In this document: piece after piece, positions 1-6,030 of the stretch
How positions within the stretch are numbered: position 1 is the first letter of the stretch
How the letters are laid out: each line of letters begins with the position of its first letter
NCBI GenBank assembly: GCA_011391755.1
Contig: JAABPZ010000006.1
Coordinates: 1 to 13,684 of the forward strand
Length of the DNA stretch: 13,684 nucleotides
Source: Methanothrix sp.
GTDB lineage: Archaea > Halobacteriota > Methanosarcinia > Methanotrichales > Methanotrichaceae
Direction of reading: 5' to 3'
Program-made: the position numbers and the translations under genes
Notes under the pieces: model-generated
Database searches by the model: none
What the model was told of the DNA's origin: nothing
The model's input: only the letters and a program-made list of their open reading frames with translations

Positions 1-755
1 TCCAGCAGAAACTCCTGCAGCTTATTAAGCAATGCCTCTTCAAGCGCATTCTCGCTCATCACATCGCGCGCCGTGAGGCCGAGGAACTCGAAGACGTAAG
101 GATCGCGGATGATTTTGTCCATTGACTCTGGTTTAGTCGCAGCCTGGGCAATTTCTATGACCACTCGCTTATCATGCGACAGTTCTGTTCTCTCATAGAG
201 CAGGCTCGCTATCTGACGGCGAAGTTCACGAACGGACCAGGCCCCTTTAAGGCACTCGGTCTCATAGAAGGCCCGTTTGGCCAAGTCGTCTATCTCCATC
301 ATGGCGGCCAGATGAGAATAGGAGAGACGTTCGATCATTGTTCTGGCATCTATCCTCAATTCGGGCATCGCCATCCCCCGAATCTCTGCATTTTTTTCCA
401 CGGCCAGATGCAATCTAAATTCGGGGGACACTGTCTCCCGAATCTGAGGATAAATCTGATAGAGACGACGGTAGCGTCTGAGTTCGCGTTCGCTGCAGTT
501 CTTGAGACCACTTTCTTCAAGACGCTTGGCAAGCTTCTCAAGCAGACGCTCACCATAAGTTGCTCTGTCCGCTCCCTGCTGCTCGTATACTGCGATGTAG
601 GACCCTATCAGCCAGTTGCGAAGCGTGAGGCTGACGTTCACGGCCTTCACCGCCTTCATGAGCAAACTGTCGTGGGCCAGCGTTATCGACCGGACGAGGC
701 TGTCGAAGTCAGCAACTGGTGCAACTGCAACCGTAGGCTTGGTGTGATCCATCAT
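1..755 (-). CDS. DUF1016/YhcG-like protein (predicted PD-(D/E)XK nuclease family), 3' end cut by window edge
   Basis: An uninterrupted minus-strand frame runs from ATG at 755 to the left window edge (251 complete codons, no stop). The N-terminal half resembles the DUF1016 N-terminal domain: residues near 37-60 read LRNWLIGSYIAVYEQQGADR, followed by YGERLLEKLAKRL and RRYRRLYQIYPQIRETVSPE. Further on come WSVRELRRQIASLLYERTELS and DPYVFEFLGL, the family's junction into the C-terminal nuclease-like domain. That domain, with its expected catalytic residues, lies outside the window. An SD-like GAGGGG sits about 9 nt upstream of the ATG; a second ATG follows at 752. The gene is divergent from the AIR-synthase-related gene. 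DUF1016 proteins are widespread, patchily distributed and often horizontally transferred; a nuclease role is predicted from the fold. The linker (codons about 102-135) contains a nested inverted repeat, listed separately. It appears intact as far as visible. Confidence 0.85.
   Translation of the reverse strand, partial: MMDHTKPTVAVAPVADFDSLVRSITLAHDSLLMKAVKAVNVSLTLRNWLIGSYIAVYEQQGADRATYGERLLEKLAKRLEESGLKNCSERELRRYRRLYQIYPQIRETVSPEFRLHLAVEKNAEIRGMAMPELRIDARTMIERLSYSHLAAMMEIDDLAKRAFYETECLKGAWSVRELRRQIASLLYERTELSHDKRVVIEIAQAATKPESMDKIIRDPYVFEFLGLTARDVMSENALEEALLNKLQEFLL
351..452. repeat. Nested inverted repeat (about 102 bp) inside the DUF1016 gene
   Basis: Outer arms TATCCTCA-ATTCGGG (351-365) and CCCGAATCTGAGGATA (437-452) are complementary apart from one extra base. 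Inner arms CCCCCGAAT (375-383) and ATTCGGGGG (419-427) are perfectly complementary. Between outer and inner blocks each side has 9 unmatched bases, and the centre is about 35 bp. The two halves are also hairpins in themselves (ATTCGGG at 359-365 with CCCGAAT at 377-383, and 419-425 with 437-443). The segment is 102 nt, a multiple of three, and the host frame stays open. In protein it gives a doubled motif, QIRETVSPEFRL then EIRGMAMPELRI. It may be a REP-like palindromic insertion or an internal duplication. Confidence 0.6.
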
Positions 756-829
756 ATTGGCCCCTCAATACGAATCCATAACCTTCACCCCCATAAACAT
801 TATGCTGATCTCAATAAAAGGAGCAAGAT

Positions 830-937
830 ATGCCAGAGGCCTTGCCAAATACTTTACTAGAGGTGAGTACAACTCTGCCTCATGGATCTGGAAGGATTTG
901 CCAAGCGGGGTCTTCTGCGAGAGGACCAGGAGATTAA
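830..937 (+). CDS. Possible 35-codon leader ORF overlapping the AIR-synthase-related gene start
   Basis: ATG at 830 is preceded by a strong SD (AAAAGGAG, GGAG at 820-823, spacing 6). The frame runs 35 codons (beginning MPEALPNTLLEVSTT) to TAA at 935-937, overlapping the first 56 nt of the next gene in another frame. Its SD is better placed than that of the next gene, whose GAGGTGA at 860-866 is 15 nt from its ATG. This may be a translated leader peptide or simply chance; the peptide matches nothing I recognise. Confidence 0.2.
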   Translation: MPEALPNTLLEVSTTLPHGSGRICQAGSSARGPGD

Positions 938-2192
938 GTCCAAGCTCATCTCACTGATCAGAGAGGTAAAGAGAATACCAGAGGATAAAGCCCTCCTCCT
1001 GGCAGAGGCGGTATTAGAAGAAGCAAGAGCGACGCTGCATCCCCGGGGTGAGGTCTTCCGGCTAGAAGAGGTGGGCGTTACCATGGGCGACTATGGGGTG
1101 GGCTCGCGAGGCTCAGGCGATTTTTATACGCATACCAAGATCGCCGAGGTCATCGGCCGCACTAATGCCGTGGTCGATTCCCGCCAGCTGGACGATTCAG
1201 GCGTGGTCAAAGGCAAAGGAGAGTACATAACCGTCACCGTAGACGGCATGCACTCCCGCCTCAGCGATTATCCTTTCCTGGCGGGCTTTCATGTCACTCG
1301 CGCCGCGCTTCGCGATGTCTATGTCATGGGCGCAAAGCCAGTAGCTCTTCTCTCCGACATTCATATCGCCGATGATGGGGATGTCTCCAAGCTCTTCGAC
1401 CACATCGCTGGCATCGCTACCGTCTCGGAGCTGATCGGTGTTCCTCTCATCACCGGCAGTACACTACGCATCGGCGGTGATATGGTCATCGGCGACCGGC
1501 TGACCGGCTGCGTAGGCGCGGTAGGTGTCTCAGATAAGATCACGCCCCGAAAAGGGGCCCGTCCCGGTGACGTGATCATGATGAGCGAGGGTGCCGGAGG
1601 AGGAACGGTCTGCTCGGCTGCCCTTTACTATGATCGGCACGAGGTGGTGGAAGAGACGTTGAATATCAAATTCCTGGAGGCCTGCGAGGCTCTGCTAAAG
1701 GTTGACCATACCATTCACGCCATGACCGACGTGACCAATGGAGGCATTCGCGGCGATGCCAAGGAGATCTCCTACACCGCCGGGGTGAAGCTGCACTTCG
1801 AGGAGGAGAGGATGCGCCGCCTGGTAAATGCGCGGGTTCTAGAGATGCTCGACGACCTGCATATCGACTATCTGGGCGTCTCCATCGATGCCCTGCTCAT
1901 AATAGCTCCGGAGGAAGAGGCGAAAGAGATCGCCCGGACCATTGGCAAAGCCGGCGTGGCGGTGGATGAGATCGGCACTGTTGAGGCGGGAGAGGGCGCA
2001 TTGCTCCATATGGACGGCAAGGTTACGGACTTTTCCCCGCGCTTTCGGGAAGCTGCCTACACGCCCATAAAAAAGGTAGTAGGCCAGGACGCGAGAAGAG
2101 ATGTGACCGAGATGACGACGAAAGTCGACCGGGCAGCTAGGAATGCTGTGGAGAAGAAGAGGCAATTTATAGATCGAATAAGAAGAATGTAA
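882..2192 (+). CDS. AIR-synthase-related protein (PurM/HypE/SelD ATP-binding superfamily)
   Basis: This 436-residue protein has the two-domain organisation of the PurM superfamily, whose members use ATP to activate an oxygen or carboxamide (AIR synthase, HypE, selenophosphate synthetase, thiamine-phosphate kinase). Visible signatures are GVTMGDYGVGSRGSGDF (65-81), TVDGMHSRL (119-127), RDVYVMGAKPVALLSD (144-159, equivalent to the PurM 'D..AMGA.P' helix), the glycine-rich GDVIMMSEGAGGG (229-241) opening the second domain, and TDVTNGGIRGDAKEI (282-296). An extra N-terminal helical region of about 60 residues and a basic helical C-terminus (after 395) make it longer than PurM. It matches the archaeal AIR-synthase-related group sometimes annotated as HypE-like; the substrate is unknown to me. 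The ATG at 882 is chosen because the N-terminus MDLEGFAKRGL looks family-typical, although its SD (860-866) is distant. It appears monocistronic, followed by T-rich DNA. Confidence 0.85.
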   Translation: MDLEGFAKRGLLREDQEIKSKLISLIREVKRIPEDKALLLAEAVLEEARATLHPRGEVFRLEEVGVTMGDYGVGSRGSGDFYTHTKIAEVIGRTNAVVDSRQLDDSGVVKGKGEYITVTVDGMHSRLSDYPFLAGFHVTRAALRDVYVMGAKPVALLSDIHIADDGDVSKLFDHIAGIATVSELIGVPLITGSTLRIGGDMVIGDRLTGCVGAVGVSDKITPRKGARPGDVIMMSEGAGGGTVCSAALYYDRHEVVEETLNIKFLEACEALLKVDHTIHAMTDVTNGGIRGDAKEISYTAGVKLHFEEERMRRLVNARVLEMLDDLHIDYLGVSIDALLIIAPEEEAKEIARTIGKAGVAVDEIGTVEAGEGALLHMDGKVTDFSPRFREAAYTPIKKVVGQDARRDVTEMTTKVDRAARNAVEKKRQFIDRIRRM

Positions 2193-2193
2193 T

Positions 2194-2265
2194 TCAAATT
2201 TTTACAAAGTTATTTATTTTTAGTGCGTTTGCCGAATGTAGTAATAATAGTAAAAATTTTTTTTA
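2194..2265 (+). terminator. T-rich tracts downstream of the AIR-synthase-related gene
   Basis: Directly after the stop codon come T-rich runs (ATTTTTAC, TTATTTATTTTTAG, and AATTTTTTTTAC near 2255-2265) without a strong stem. Archaeal RNA polymerase commonly terminates at oligo-T tracts, so this is a plausible termination zone. Confidence 0.4.
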
Positions 2266-2275
2266 CATAAATAAA

Positions 2276-2285
2276 CTATTTATAT
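2276..2285 (+). promoter_or_regulatory. TATA-like box for the winged-helix regulator gene
   Basis: TATTTATATC at 2276-2285 sits about 55 nt upstream of the ATG at 2338, in strongly AT-rich DNA. A start of transcription near 2308-2312 would leave a leader of about 28 nt that carries the SD GGGAG (2324-2328). Confidence 0.5.
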
Positions 2286-2337
2286 CATAACGTACTTCAT
2301 TTATTACAAGGGAGTTAAAATAAGGGAGAAGATATCA

Positions 2338-2727
2338 ATGAAGGAATCGTTCGTAATGAGATTTGACGAGAAAGATATTGAAGTTGTAGAAACGCTGAAA
2401 AGCCTGGGCGTGCCGAGAAAGGTCTCCAATATGATCGCCTATCTGGCCAGCGGCACAGAGGCCACCTCTCGCGAGATTGAAAGAGGCTCCGATCTGCGCC
2501 AGCCGGAAGTGAGCATTGCTCTGCGCACTCTTAGGAAGAACAACTGGGTGGAGGAGAAGATGAGCAGGAGCGATGGCACCGGCCGGCCCATGAAGGTCTA
2601 CCGCCTCAAAGCACCAATTGAGGATATACTTCAATACTACGAGCAGGAAAAGCTCGCTGAGGCTAACCAGGCCCTGCAATCCATACAAAGGCTCAAGGCC
2701 ATCTTGGGGGAGGCGGGATCGAGCTGA
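2338..2727 (+). CDS. Small winged helix-turn-helix transcriptional regulator (ArsR/TrmB-like)
   Basis: The product has 129 residues. Residues 25-65 form a helix-turn-helix: VPRKVSNMIAYLA, then REIERGSDLRQPEVSIALRT as the recognition region, with the ArsR-like 'LRQPEVS.AL..L' pattern. A wing follows (NNWVEEKM...RPMKVYRL, 68-90). The last 35 residues are charged and helical (EDILQYYEQEKLAEANQAL) and look like a dimerising coiled coil. No metal-binding cysteines or other sensor domain are visible. Similar small 'predicted transcriptional regulators' are common in methanogens with unknown targets. The start at 2338 is supported by GGGAG 9 nt upstream; an internal ATG at 2356 (MRFDEKDIE) is the alternative. 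The gene is alone, with its own TATA-like box and a T-rich stretch after it, so autoregulation at 2193-2337 is possible but not shown. Confidence 0.85.
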   Translation: MKESFVMRFDEKDIEVVETLKSLGVPRKVSNMIAYLASGTEATSREIERGSDLRQPEVSIALRTLRKNNWVEEKMSRSDGTGRPMKVYRLKAPIEDILQYYEQEKLAEANQALQSIQRLKAILGEAGSS

Positions 2728-2765
2728 GGGTCGTTAAAGGGTCCATCCCCCAGTGGATAATTTAA

Positions 2766-2802
2766 TATATATTTTTTGATTTTTAGGTATTTTTAATAAT
2801 TC
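2766..2802 (+). terminator. T-rich terminator candidate after the regulator gene
   Basis: ATATATTTTTTGATTTTTAGG and further T runs lie about 40-75 nt after the stop of the upstream gene. This is a plausible archaeal oligo-T terminator. It also lies just outside the left side of the insertion-sequence relic. Confidence 0.4.
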
Positions 2803-2812
2803 TTCACCTCGT

Positions 2813-2856
2813 CGCCCAAGGAGGCCGCATCCTTCTGGGTGCGGAGGAATTGGGCG
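2813..2856 (+). repeat. Long hairpin upstream of the TnpB relic
   Basis: Outer stem CGCCCAA (2813-2819) pairs with TTGGGCG (2850-2856). Inner stem CCGCATCC (2825-2832) pairs with GGGTGCGG (2837-2844), with one G-U and a TTCT loop. Between the stems is a symmetric purine internal loop, GGAGG opposite AGGAA. The hairpin lies about 50 nt before the relic's start codon and may belong to the left end of the insertion sequence or be an independent structured RNA or terminator. Confidence 0.55.
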
Positions 2857-2906
2857 CTCCCGTACGTTAAGTATTTATGCTACAGACAATATATATCTAT
2901 ACTATC

Positions 2907-3324
2907 ATGATGCAGACGCTCAAAGTCAAAATTGCAGTTGAACCAGAGCAATCCGAGGCTCTCCTTGAGACCATGCATCAGTTCAATGCAGCGTGTAATT
3001 ATGTAGCAGAAATTGCTTTTCAGATGCAAACCGCCGATAAAATCAAGTTGCAGCCTTTTGTTTATCATGATATAGAACATCGCAACGGATTCCACAGGAG
3101 AAACCTTCTCCGGTGAAAAGATCGACAAGCATAGACATAACTCTTGGAGTTTCAGTCAGCTCCGGCAGTTTATCGACTACAAAGCAGTCATGTCCGGCGT
3201 TGGTGTGGTATGCATCGACCCTGCTTACACTTCTCAGGAATGCCCGATTTGTCATCATATATGCCCATCGTGGCCCGACTTTTTGCGGAGCCGCAAGCCA
3301 TGCCCTTCAGGGCGTGGTAGTTGA
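2907..3324 (+). pseudogene. tnpB: tnpB (IS200/IS605 OrfB) pseudogene with internal deletions and a frameshift
   Basis: Three collinear pieces of one TnpB are visible. Piece 1 (2907-3074, frame 0) is the N-terminus, starting MMQTLKVKIAVEPEQSEALL and containing LLETMHQFNAACNYV and KLQPFVYHDI. Piece 2 (3079-3126, a different frame) reads IATDSTGETFSGEKID, the region around the start of the RuvC domain. Piece 3 (3127-3321, same frame as piece 2) reads KHRHNSWSFSQLRQFIDYKA, then VVCIDPAYTSQECPICHHIC, ending at TGA 3322-3324. The full-length family has about 370-420 residues; here about 137 codons remain, so roughly 250 are lost at two junctions (near 3075 and 3126). The second half of the C-terminal zinc finger and the final catalytic Asp region are also absent or scrambled. 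It cannot encode an RNA-guided nuclease. ATG codons at 2907 and 2910 fit the family start; an in-frame upstream ATG at 2877 is less likely. Confidence 0.85.
3298..3317 (+). repeat. 3' end hairpin of the IS200/IS605 relic (possible omega-RNA 3' scaffold)
   Basis: CCATGCCC (3298-3305) pairs with GGGCGTGG (3310-3317) around a TTCA loop, with one G-U pair, and is followed by TAGTTGAC. Hairpins of this form at the 3' end of tnpB are typical of archaeal IS200/IS605 right ends. In studied systems this region also forms the end of the omega-RNA scaffold, with guide sequence coming from the flanking DNA. Confidence 0.6.
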
Positions 3325-3331
3325 CGATGGG

Positions 3332-3339
3332 GATATATA
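3332..3339 (+). promoter_or_regulatory. TATA-like box upstream of the TFE gene
   Basis: GATATATA at 3332-3339 is the best TATA-like sequence before the TFE start at 3408. It lies only about 7-15 bp past the presumed right end of the TnpB relic. It would place transcription start near 3362, giving a leader of about 45 nt. Confidence 0.45.
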
Positions 3340-3407
3340 GAAGGAAAGCCTAATATTAATCTAAAGCAAATCGAGTATTAGCTAGCTTATATCCAGGTAG
3401 TGATTCA

Positions 3408-3905
3408 TTGACGGTCATAGAAGAGTCTATTCATCGAGCATATCTAAACAAGCTTGTAGGGGAAGACGGTTTACGCATTGTGGAATGCATACCAGGCGAA
3501 GAGATCACGGATGAGAAGCTGGCAGAGCTTACCGGCATCAGCCTGAATACCGTAAGACGCACCCTTTACCTGCTTTACGAACACAGGCTGGCCATATATC
3601 GACGCAAGCGCGATCCTGATTCCGGCTGGCTCACCTATTTGTGGCAATTGTGTCCCGAGAATTTTGAAAAAGCACTGGAATCAGAAGCTAAAAGGCTGCT
3701 GCGCAAATTAGACGAAAGGCTGGCCTATGAGAAGGAGAATATTTTTTATGCCTGCACCGATGGGTGTGCCCGGTTCATCTTCGACGAGGCAAGCGAGGCC
3801 AATTTCCTCTGTCCCTTCTGTCAGGGAAGCCTGGAGTTTATGGAGAATGCCAAAGTGGTGGAGACCATAGAAAAGCAGATGACGGAATTAAAAGCTTGCT
3901 TATAG
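3408..3905 (+). CDS. tfe: Transcription factor E (TFE alpha-type subunit)
   Basis: This is archaeal TFE, the homologue of the eukaryotic TFIIE alpha N-terminal half. It stabilises the open promoter complex between TBP/TFB and RNA polymerase. The product has 165 residues. A winged helix occupies about 10-80, with the family hallmark LNTVRRTLYLLYEHRLA (46-62), then YRRKRDPDSGWLTYLW (64-79). A helical linker (84-110) leads to a zinc ribbon with Cys116, Cys120, Cys135 and Cys138 and the FDEA motif (125-128). The first cysteine pair is spaced C-x3-C (ACTDGC) rather than C-x2-C. The start is a TTG at 3408; its N-terminus fits the family length, the frame has no nearby ATG, and AGGTAGTGA just upstream resembles an SD. 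The 3' end overlaps the convergent wHTH gene by 6 bp. Length is normal for the family. Confidence 0.95.
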   Translation: MTVIEESIHRAYLNKLVGEDGLRIVECIPGEEITDEKLAELTGISLNTVRRTLYLLYEHRLAIYRRKRDPDSGWLTYLWQLCPENFEKALESEAKRLLRKLDERLAYEKENIFYACTDGCARFIFDEASEANFLCPFCQGSLEFMENAKVVETIEKQMTELKACL

Positions 3906-4301
3906 GTTCTCCAGTTTGTTGTCAAGGACTGCCGTCCACCACCAACGAGCCATGTCCACCAGATCGCGGCTAAACATCCCGGAGAGCCGGTACTCGCCAC
4001 TTTTGTTTGTGATCAGGCCGGCCCCAAGTAGCTTGTTTCTCATGGCGTAAAAGGCAGATCGACTAACATTCAGCTCTAACAGAAGCTGCTCCCACTCTTC
4101 CGTCTTCAATGGATCGCCGCTCTTCTGGCGTTCCTCCACCATTACCAGGAATTTTCCACCACGCCGTGCCGTTGTTTCCTCCTGAAAAAGGCGAAGCATT
4201 AGCTCATGATACGGATCACGAGAGCGGCTTATTGCGTACTCCGATTTAGAGCGGACCTTGATCGTAGTGGCGGTCCGGGGAGCCTTCTTGACATTGGTCA
4301 T
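3900..4301 (-). CDS. Winged-helix-like hypothetical protein, second gene of the DUF2551 operon
   Basis: The product has 133 residues. I recognise no named family. A basic, low-complexity N-terminus (to about 27) is followed by a helical segment (DPYHELMLRLFQEE). A probable winged helix occupies 63-106: EEWEQLLLELNVSRSAFYAMRNKLLGAGLI looks like two helices of a helix-turn-helix, and KSGEYRLS like the wing. The C-terminus has an aromatic run, MARWWWTAVLD. No enzyme motif or membrane segment is seen. The start at 4301 overlaps the upstream DUF2551 stop by 4 bp (ATGA), indicating translational coupling. The 3' end overlaps the convergent TFE gene by 6 bp. A DNA-binding or regulatory role is inferred only from the fold pattern and its partner. 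Confidence 0.75.
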   Translation of the reverse strand: MTNVKKAPRTATTIKVRSKSEYAISRSRDPYHELMLRLFQEETTARRGGKFLVMVEERQKSGDPLKTEEWEQLLLELNVSRSAFYAMRNKLLGAGLITNKSGEYRLSGMFSRDLVDMARWWWTAVLDNKLENL

Positions 4302-4603
4302 AAGGTAGCCAGTACTGCTCTGGCTATATCTGCATATTCATCCCTTAAAACATAGCTCATAGGCGCACGATAAGACTTCTTATTGACATGTAATATTCCC
4401 AGACGTGAACAAATGTAGCCGATCATGGAGGCTACCACCTTCTTGGAAACATCTATTCTCATGCATACGCTTTCATGAATAGAGGCTACTGTGAACTCTC
4501 GAGCCTCGACTATGGACTCAAGAACAACTCGCCTCAGACCATCTGTGTCCAGATTGAGGAACCTAATCATTCGGCCTAGTATCTCGGACCGCTGTGGTTT
4601 CAT
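4298..4603 (-). CDS. DUF2551-family archaeal protein
   Basis: The product has 101 residues and resembles the archaeal DUF2551 family. The pattern includes 'GLRRVVLESIVEAREFTVASI' split over two helices, VSKKVVASMIGYICSRLGIL (53-72) and a terminal YVLRDEYADIARAVL. The central part reads like a winged helix: short helices, then IGYICSRLGILHVNKKSYRA as recognition helix and wing. The function of the family is unknown; DNA binding is inferred. The ATG at 4603 has a strong SD, GGGAGGGG (4608-4615), at a close spacing of 4. It is first in a two-gene operon and divergent from the TPR gene. Confidence 0.8.
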   Translation of the reverse strand: MKPQRSEILGRMIRFLNLDTDGLRRVVLESIVEAREFTVASIHESVCMRIDVSKKVVASMIGYICSRLGILHVNKKSYRAPMSYVLRDEYADIARAVLATL

Positions 4604-4756
4604 CGTACCCCTCCCAAACTACCCCCTAGACATTAAGCAATACTTTAGTAATATGTATAATATATACTTTACTATATGAGCTAATACTTGAATATGGTTT
4701 CAACCAAAACCCCAATTGAACCGCCATGAGTTTAAGCCGGCCGCCACAAAGTATCG
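4604..4756. promoter_or_regulatory. Divergent promoter region between the DUF2551 operon and the TPR gene
   Basis: This 153 bp gap is AT-rich. On the minus strand a TATA-like GTATATATTATAC (about 4652-4664) would start transcription near 4628, leaving a short leader with the SD. On the plus strand TTTACTATATG (4668-4678) could serve the TPR gene with a leader of about 60-90 nt. The two candidate boxes nearly touch, so the divergent units may compete or be co-regulated. Confidence 0.45.
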
Positions 4757-5509
4757 ATGATAAAGAGCAAGCGGATCGGAATTAATATGCAAGAAGATGA
4801 AAATGCAAAGGCTGAGATCCTCTATGCCCAGGGAAACTATGAGGAGGCAGTATCGGCCTGGGAGAAGGCCGAGGAAGTTTTGCCGCACAGCTTCGCGAAA
4901 TGTTACAAGAAAGGCATAGCTTTAAGAAAGCTCTGCAGGTACGATGAGGCAGCGTCCGCCCTGGAAAAGGCTCTCTTGCTCGAACCTAATAATGCCGATG
5001 CTTGGAAGGCTCACGCCCTGGTCTGCAGCCAGATGGATAAGAATGCACAGGCAATAGCGTCCTCTGAAAAGGCACTGGCTCTCGATCCATACAATGCCCG
5101 AACCTGGATAATAAGAGGCTTTGCCCTGCACCAGCAGGGGCAATACGAGAAGGCGGTGGAAAGCTATGCCCGGGCCATCGAGTGCAATCCACTCGGAGCG
5201 GACGGCAGAAGGGCCTGGAATAACCGGGGCGCGGCTTTGGACAACCTGGCTAAACATGAGGAGGCCATCGAGAGCTATGAAGAGGCGTTATTGATCGATC
5301 CCTTCGATATCTATGCCTGGAACAACAAAGGCGTGGCCTTAGGAGTTTTAGCCAGGCACGAGGAGGCGATTAGCTGCTTTTTAAAGGCCATAAGGATCGA
5401 GCCGGAATATGCAACTGCCTGGAAGAACCTGGGGCTTGCCTACCAGTCAATGCACCGCGACAATGAGGCAGAAGAGGCCTTTATCCGAGCAGAGGAATTG
5501 GGACTCTGA
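4757..5509 (+). CDS. Tetratricopeptide repeat (TPR) protein
   Basis: The product has up to 250 residues, almost entirely TPRs. Units of about 34 residues start near residues 17, 47, 81, 115, 152, 186 and 220, each with the W/Y-x2-G-x2-L-x-G-x-Y-x-A pattern. Examples are AEILYAQGNYEEAVSAWEKA, WNNRGAALDNLAKHEEAIES and WNNKGVALGVLARHEEAISC. The fifth unit is separated from the fourth by a slightly longer turn (NPLGADGRRA). There is no signal peptide, membrane segment or catalytic domain. It is probably a cytoplasmic protein-interaction scaffold; partners are unknown. Neither candidate start has a strong SD: ATG 4757 has none, and ATG 4787 (MQEDENAKAEIL) has a weak GGA and begins nearer the first repeat, so the true protein may be 240 residues. 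The gene is convergent with THEP1 (gap 5 bp). Confidence 0.9.
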   Translation: MIKSKRIGINMQEDENAKAEILYAQGNYEEAVSAWEKAEEVLPHSFAKCYKKGIALRKLCRYDEAASALEKALLLEPNNADAWKAHALVCSQMDKNAQAIASSEKALALDPYNARTWIIRGFALHQQGQYEKAVESYARAIECNPLGADGRRAWNNRGAALDNLAKHEEAIESYEEALLIDPFDIYAWNNKGVALGVLARHEEAISCFLKAIRIEPEYATAWKNLGLAYQSMHRDNEAEEAFIRAEELGL

Positions 5510-5514
5510 TTGAT

Positions 5515-6030
5515 CTATTTCTTGCCAGATAAAGCTTTAGCGATCTCATCGACGAGAGCCGCACGGTTCTCCCGGGTTACGGTTATCACCTGAAATGTGC
5601 TGCGAATCTTCTTAGCCAGACGGTGATTGGACCACTCGTGCAGCACCACCAGCATGGGCCTTGATGAGGCTATGGCCATTTCTACAGCGGAGACGAACCT
5701 GTGGCTGGTCAGCTCCATGGGACCCACCTCGTCTACCACAATCAGCTCGCATTTCAGGGCGTTTTCTATGGCCCTTGCACCGAGGCCGTCCAGGTCTTCC
5801 GGATGGACGCGATACTTTCCCAATTGGGGACCGCTGCCTGTCTCATCGGCCAGCATGCCCACGGCTCCCGAGGCCAGGTCGAGCAGCTCAAAGCCGATGC
5901 GCCGATCTTTGTAATGCTTATCCCGTGCCAGCACTCCCCCCACGCGCATGCCTGTGGCTTTGGCCACTTTGGCGACCAATGTGGATTTGCCAACGCCCGG
6001 GGTTCCGGTGACTGCTATCCTAAATGCCAT
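5515..6030 (-). CDS. THEP1-type nucleoside-triphosphatase
   Basis: The product has 171 residues, normal for the THEP1 family of P-loop NTPases that hydrolyse various NTPs. Walker A is GTPGVGKST (9-17). Walker B is LIVVDEVGPME (96-106), with Asp100 and Glu101; the 'DE(I/V)GPME' signature is typical of the family. GGVLARD (31-37) and FELLDLASG (48-56) are the family's middle motifs. Other features are the conserved VLHEWSNHRLAKKI region (129-142) and a C-terminal TRENRAALVDEI. The biological role is unresolved; nucleotide or RNA metabolism has been proposed for the family. The start is preceded by GGGAG and overlaps the upstream Toprim gene by 11 bp, so it is the third gene of a tight operon (DUF167, Toprim, THEP1). 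Confidence 0.93.
   Translation of the reverse strand: MAFRIAVTGTPGVGKSTLVAKVAKATGMRVGGVLARDKHYKDRRIGFELLDLASGAVGMLADETGSGPQLGKYRVHPEDLDGLGARAIENALKCELIVVDEVGPMELTSHRFVSAVEMAIASSRPMLVVLHEWSNHRLAKKIRSTFQVITVTRENRAALVDEIAKALSGKK

Larger units (their letters stand above)
2813..3325 (+). mobile_element. Degenerate IS200/IS605-family element (tnpB only), boundaries approximate
   Basis: The relic consists of an upstream hairpin, a TATA-like stretch before the ORF (AAGTATTTATGC), a broken tnpB, and a 3' terminal hairpin followed by TAGTTGAC. There is no tnpA. IS200/IS605 elements lack terminal inverted repeats and target duplications, so the ends cannot be fixed by such marks. The left limit is set at the hairpin and the right limit just after the 3' hairpin; both are inferred. 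Confidence 0.5.

Noticed and set aside
356..556. A short minus-strand ORF suggesting that the DUF1016 gene is broken
   Set aside because: It is in another frame. The DUF1016 frame reads through continuously from 755 to the left edge, including across the palindrome, so no frameshift is needed.
174..860. A 228-codon plus-strand reading frame
   Set aside because: It lies opposite the DUF1016 gene, has no family resemblance and is explained by the codon structure of the minus-strand gene.
2907..3324. A TnpB-derived RNA-guided repressor (TldR-like, nuclease-dead)
   Set aside because: Such repressors keep a near full-length fold. Here about 250 codons, most of the RNA- and DNA-binding core, are missing and a frameshift separates the pieces.
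3113..3340. A 75-codon plus-strand ORF in the TnpB relic
   Set aside because: It is out of frame with the recognisable TnpB C-terminus (3079-3324) over most of its length. Its tail may mark one more frameshift in the decayed zinc finger, but it is not a separate gene.
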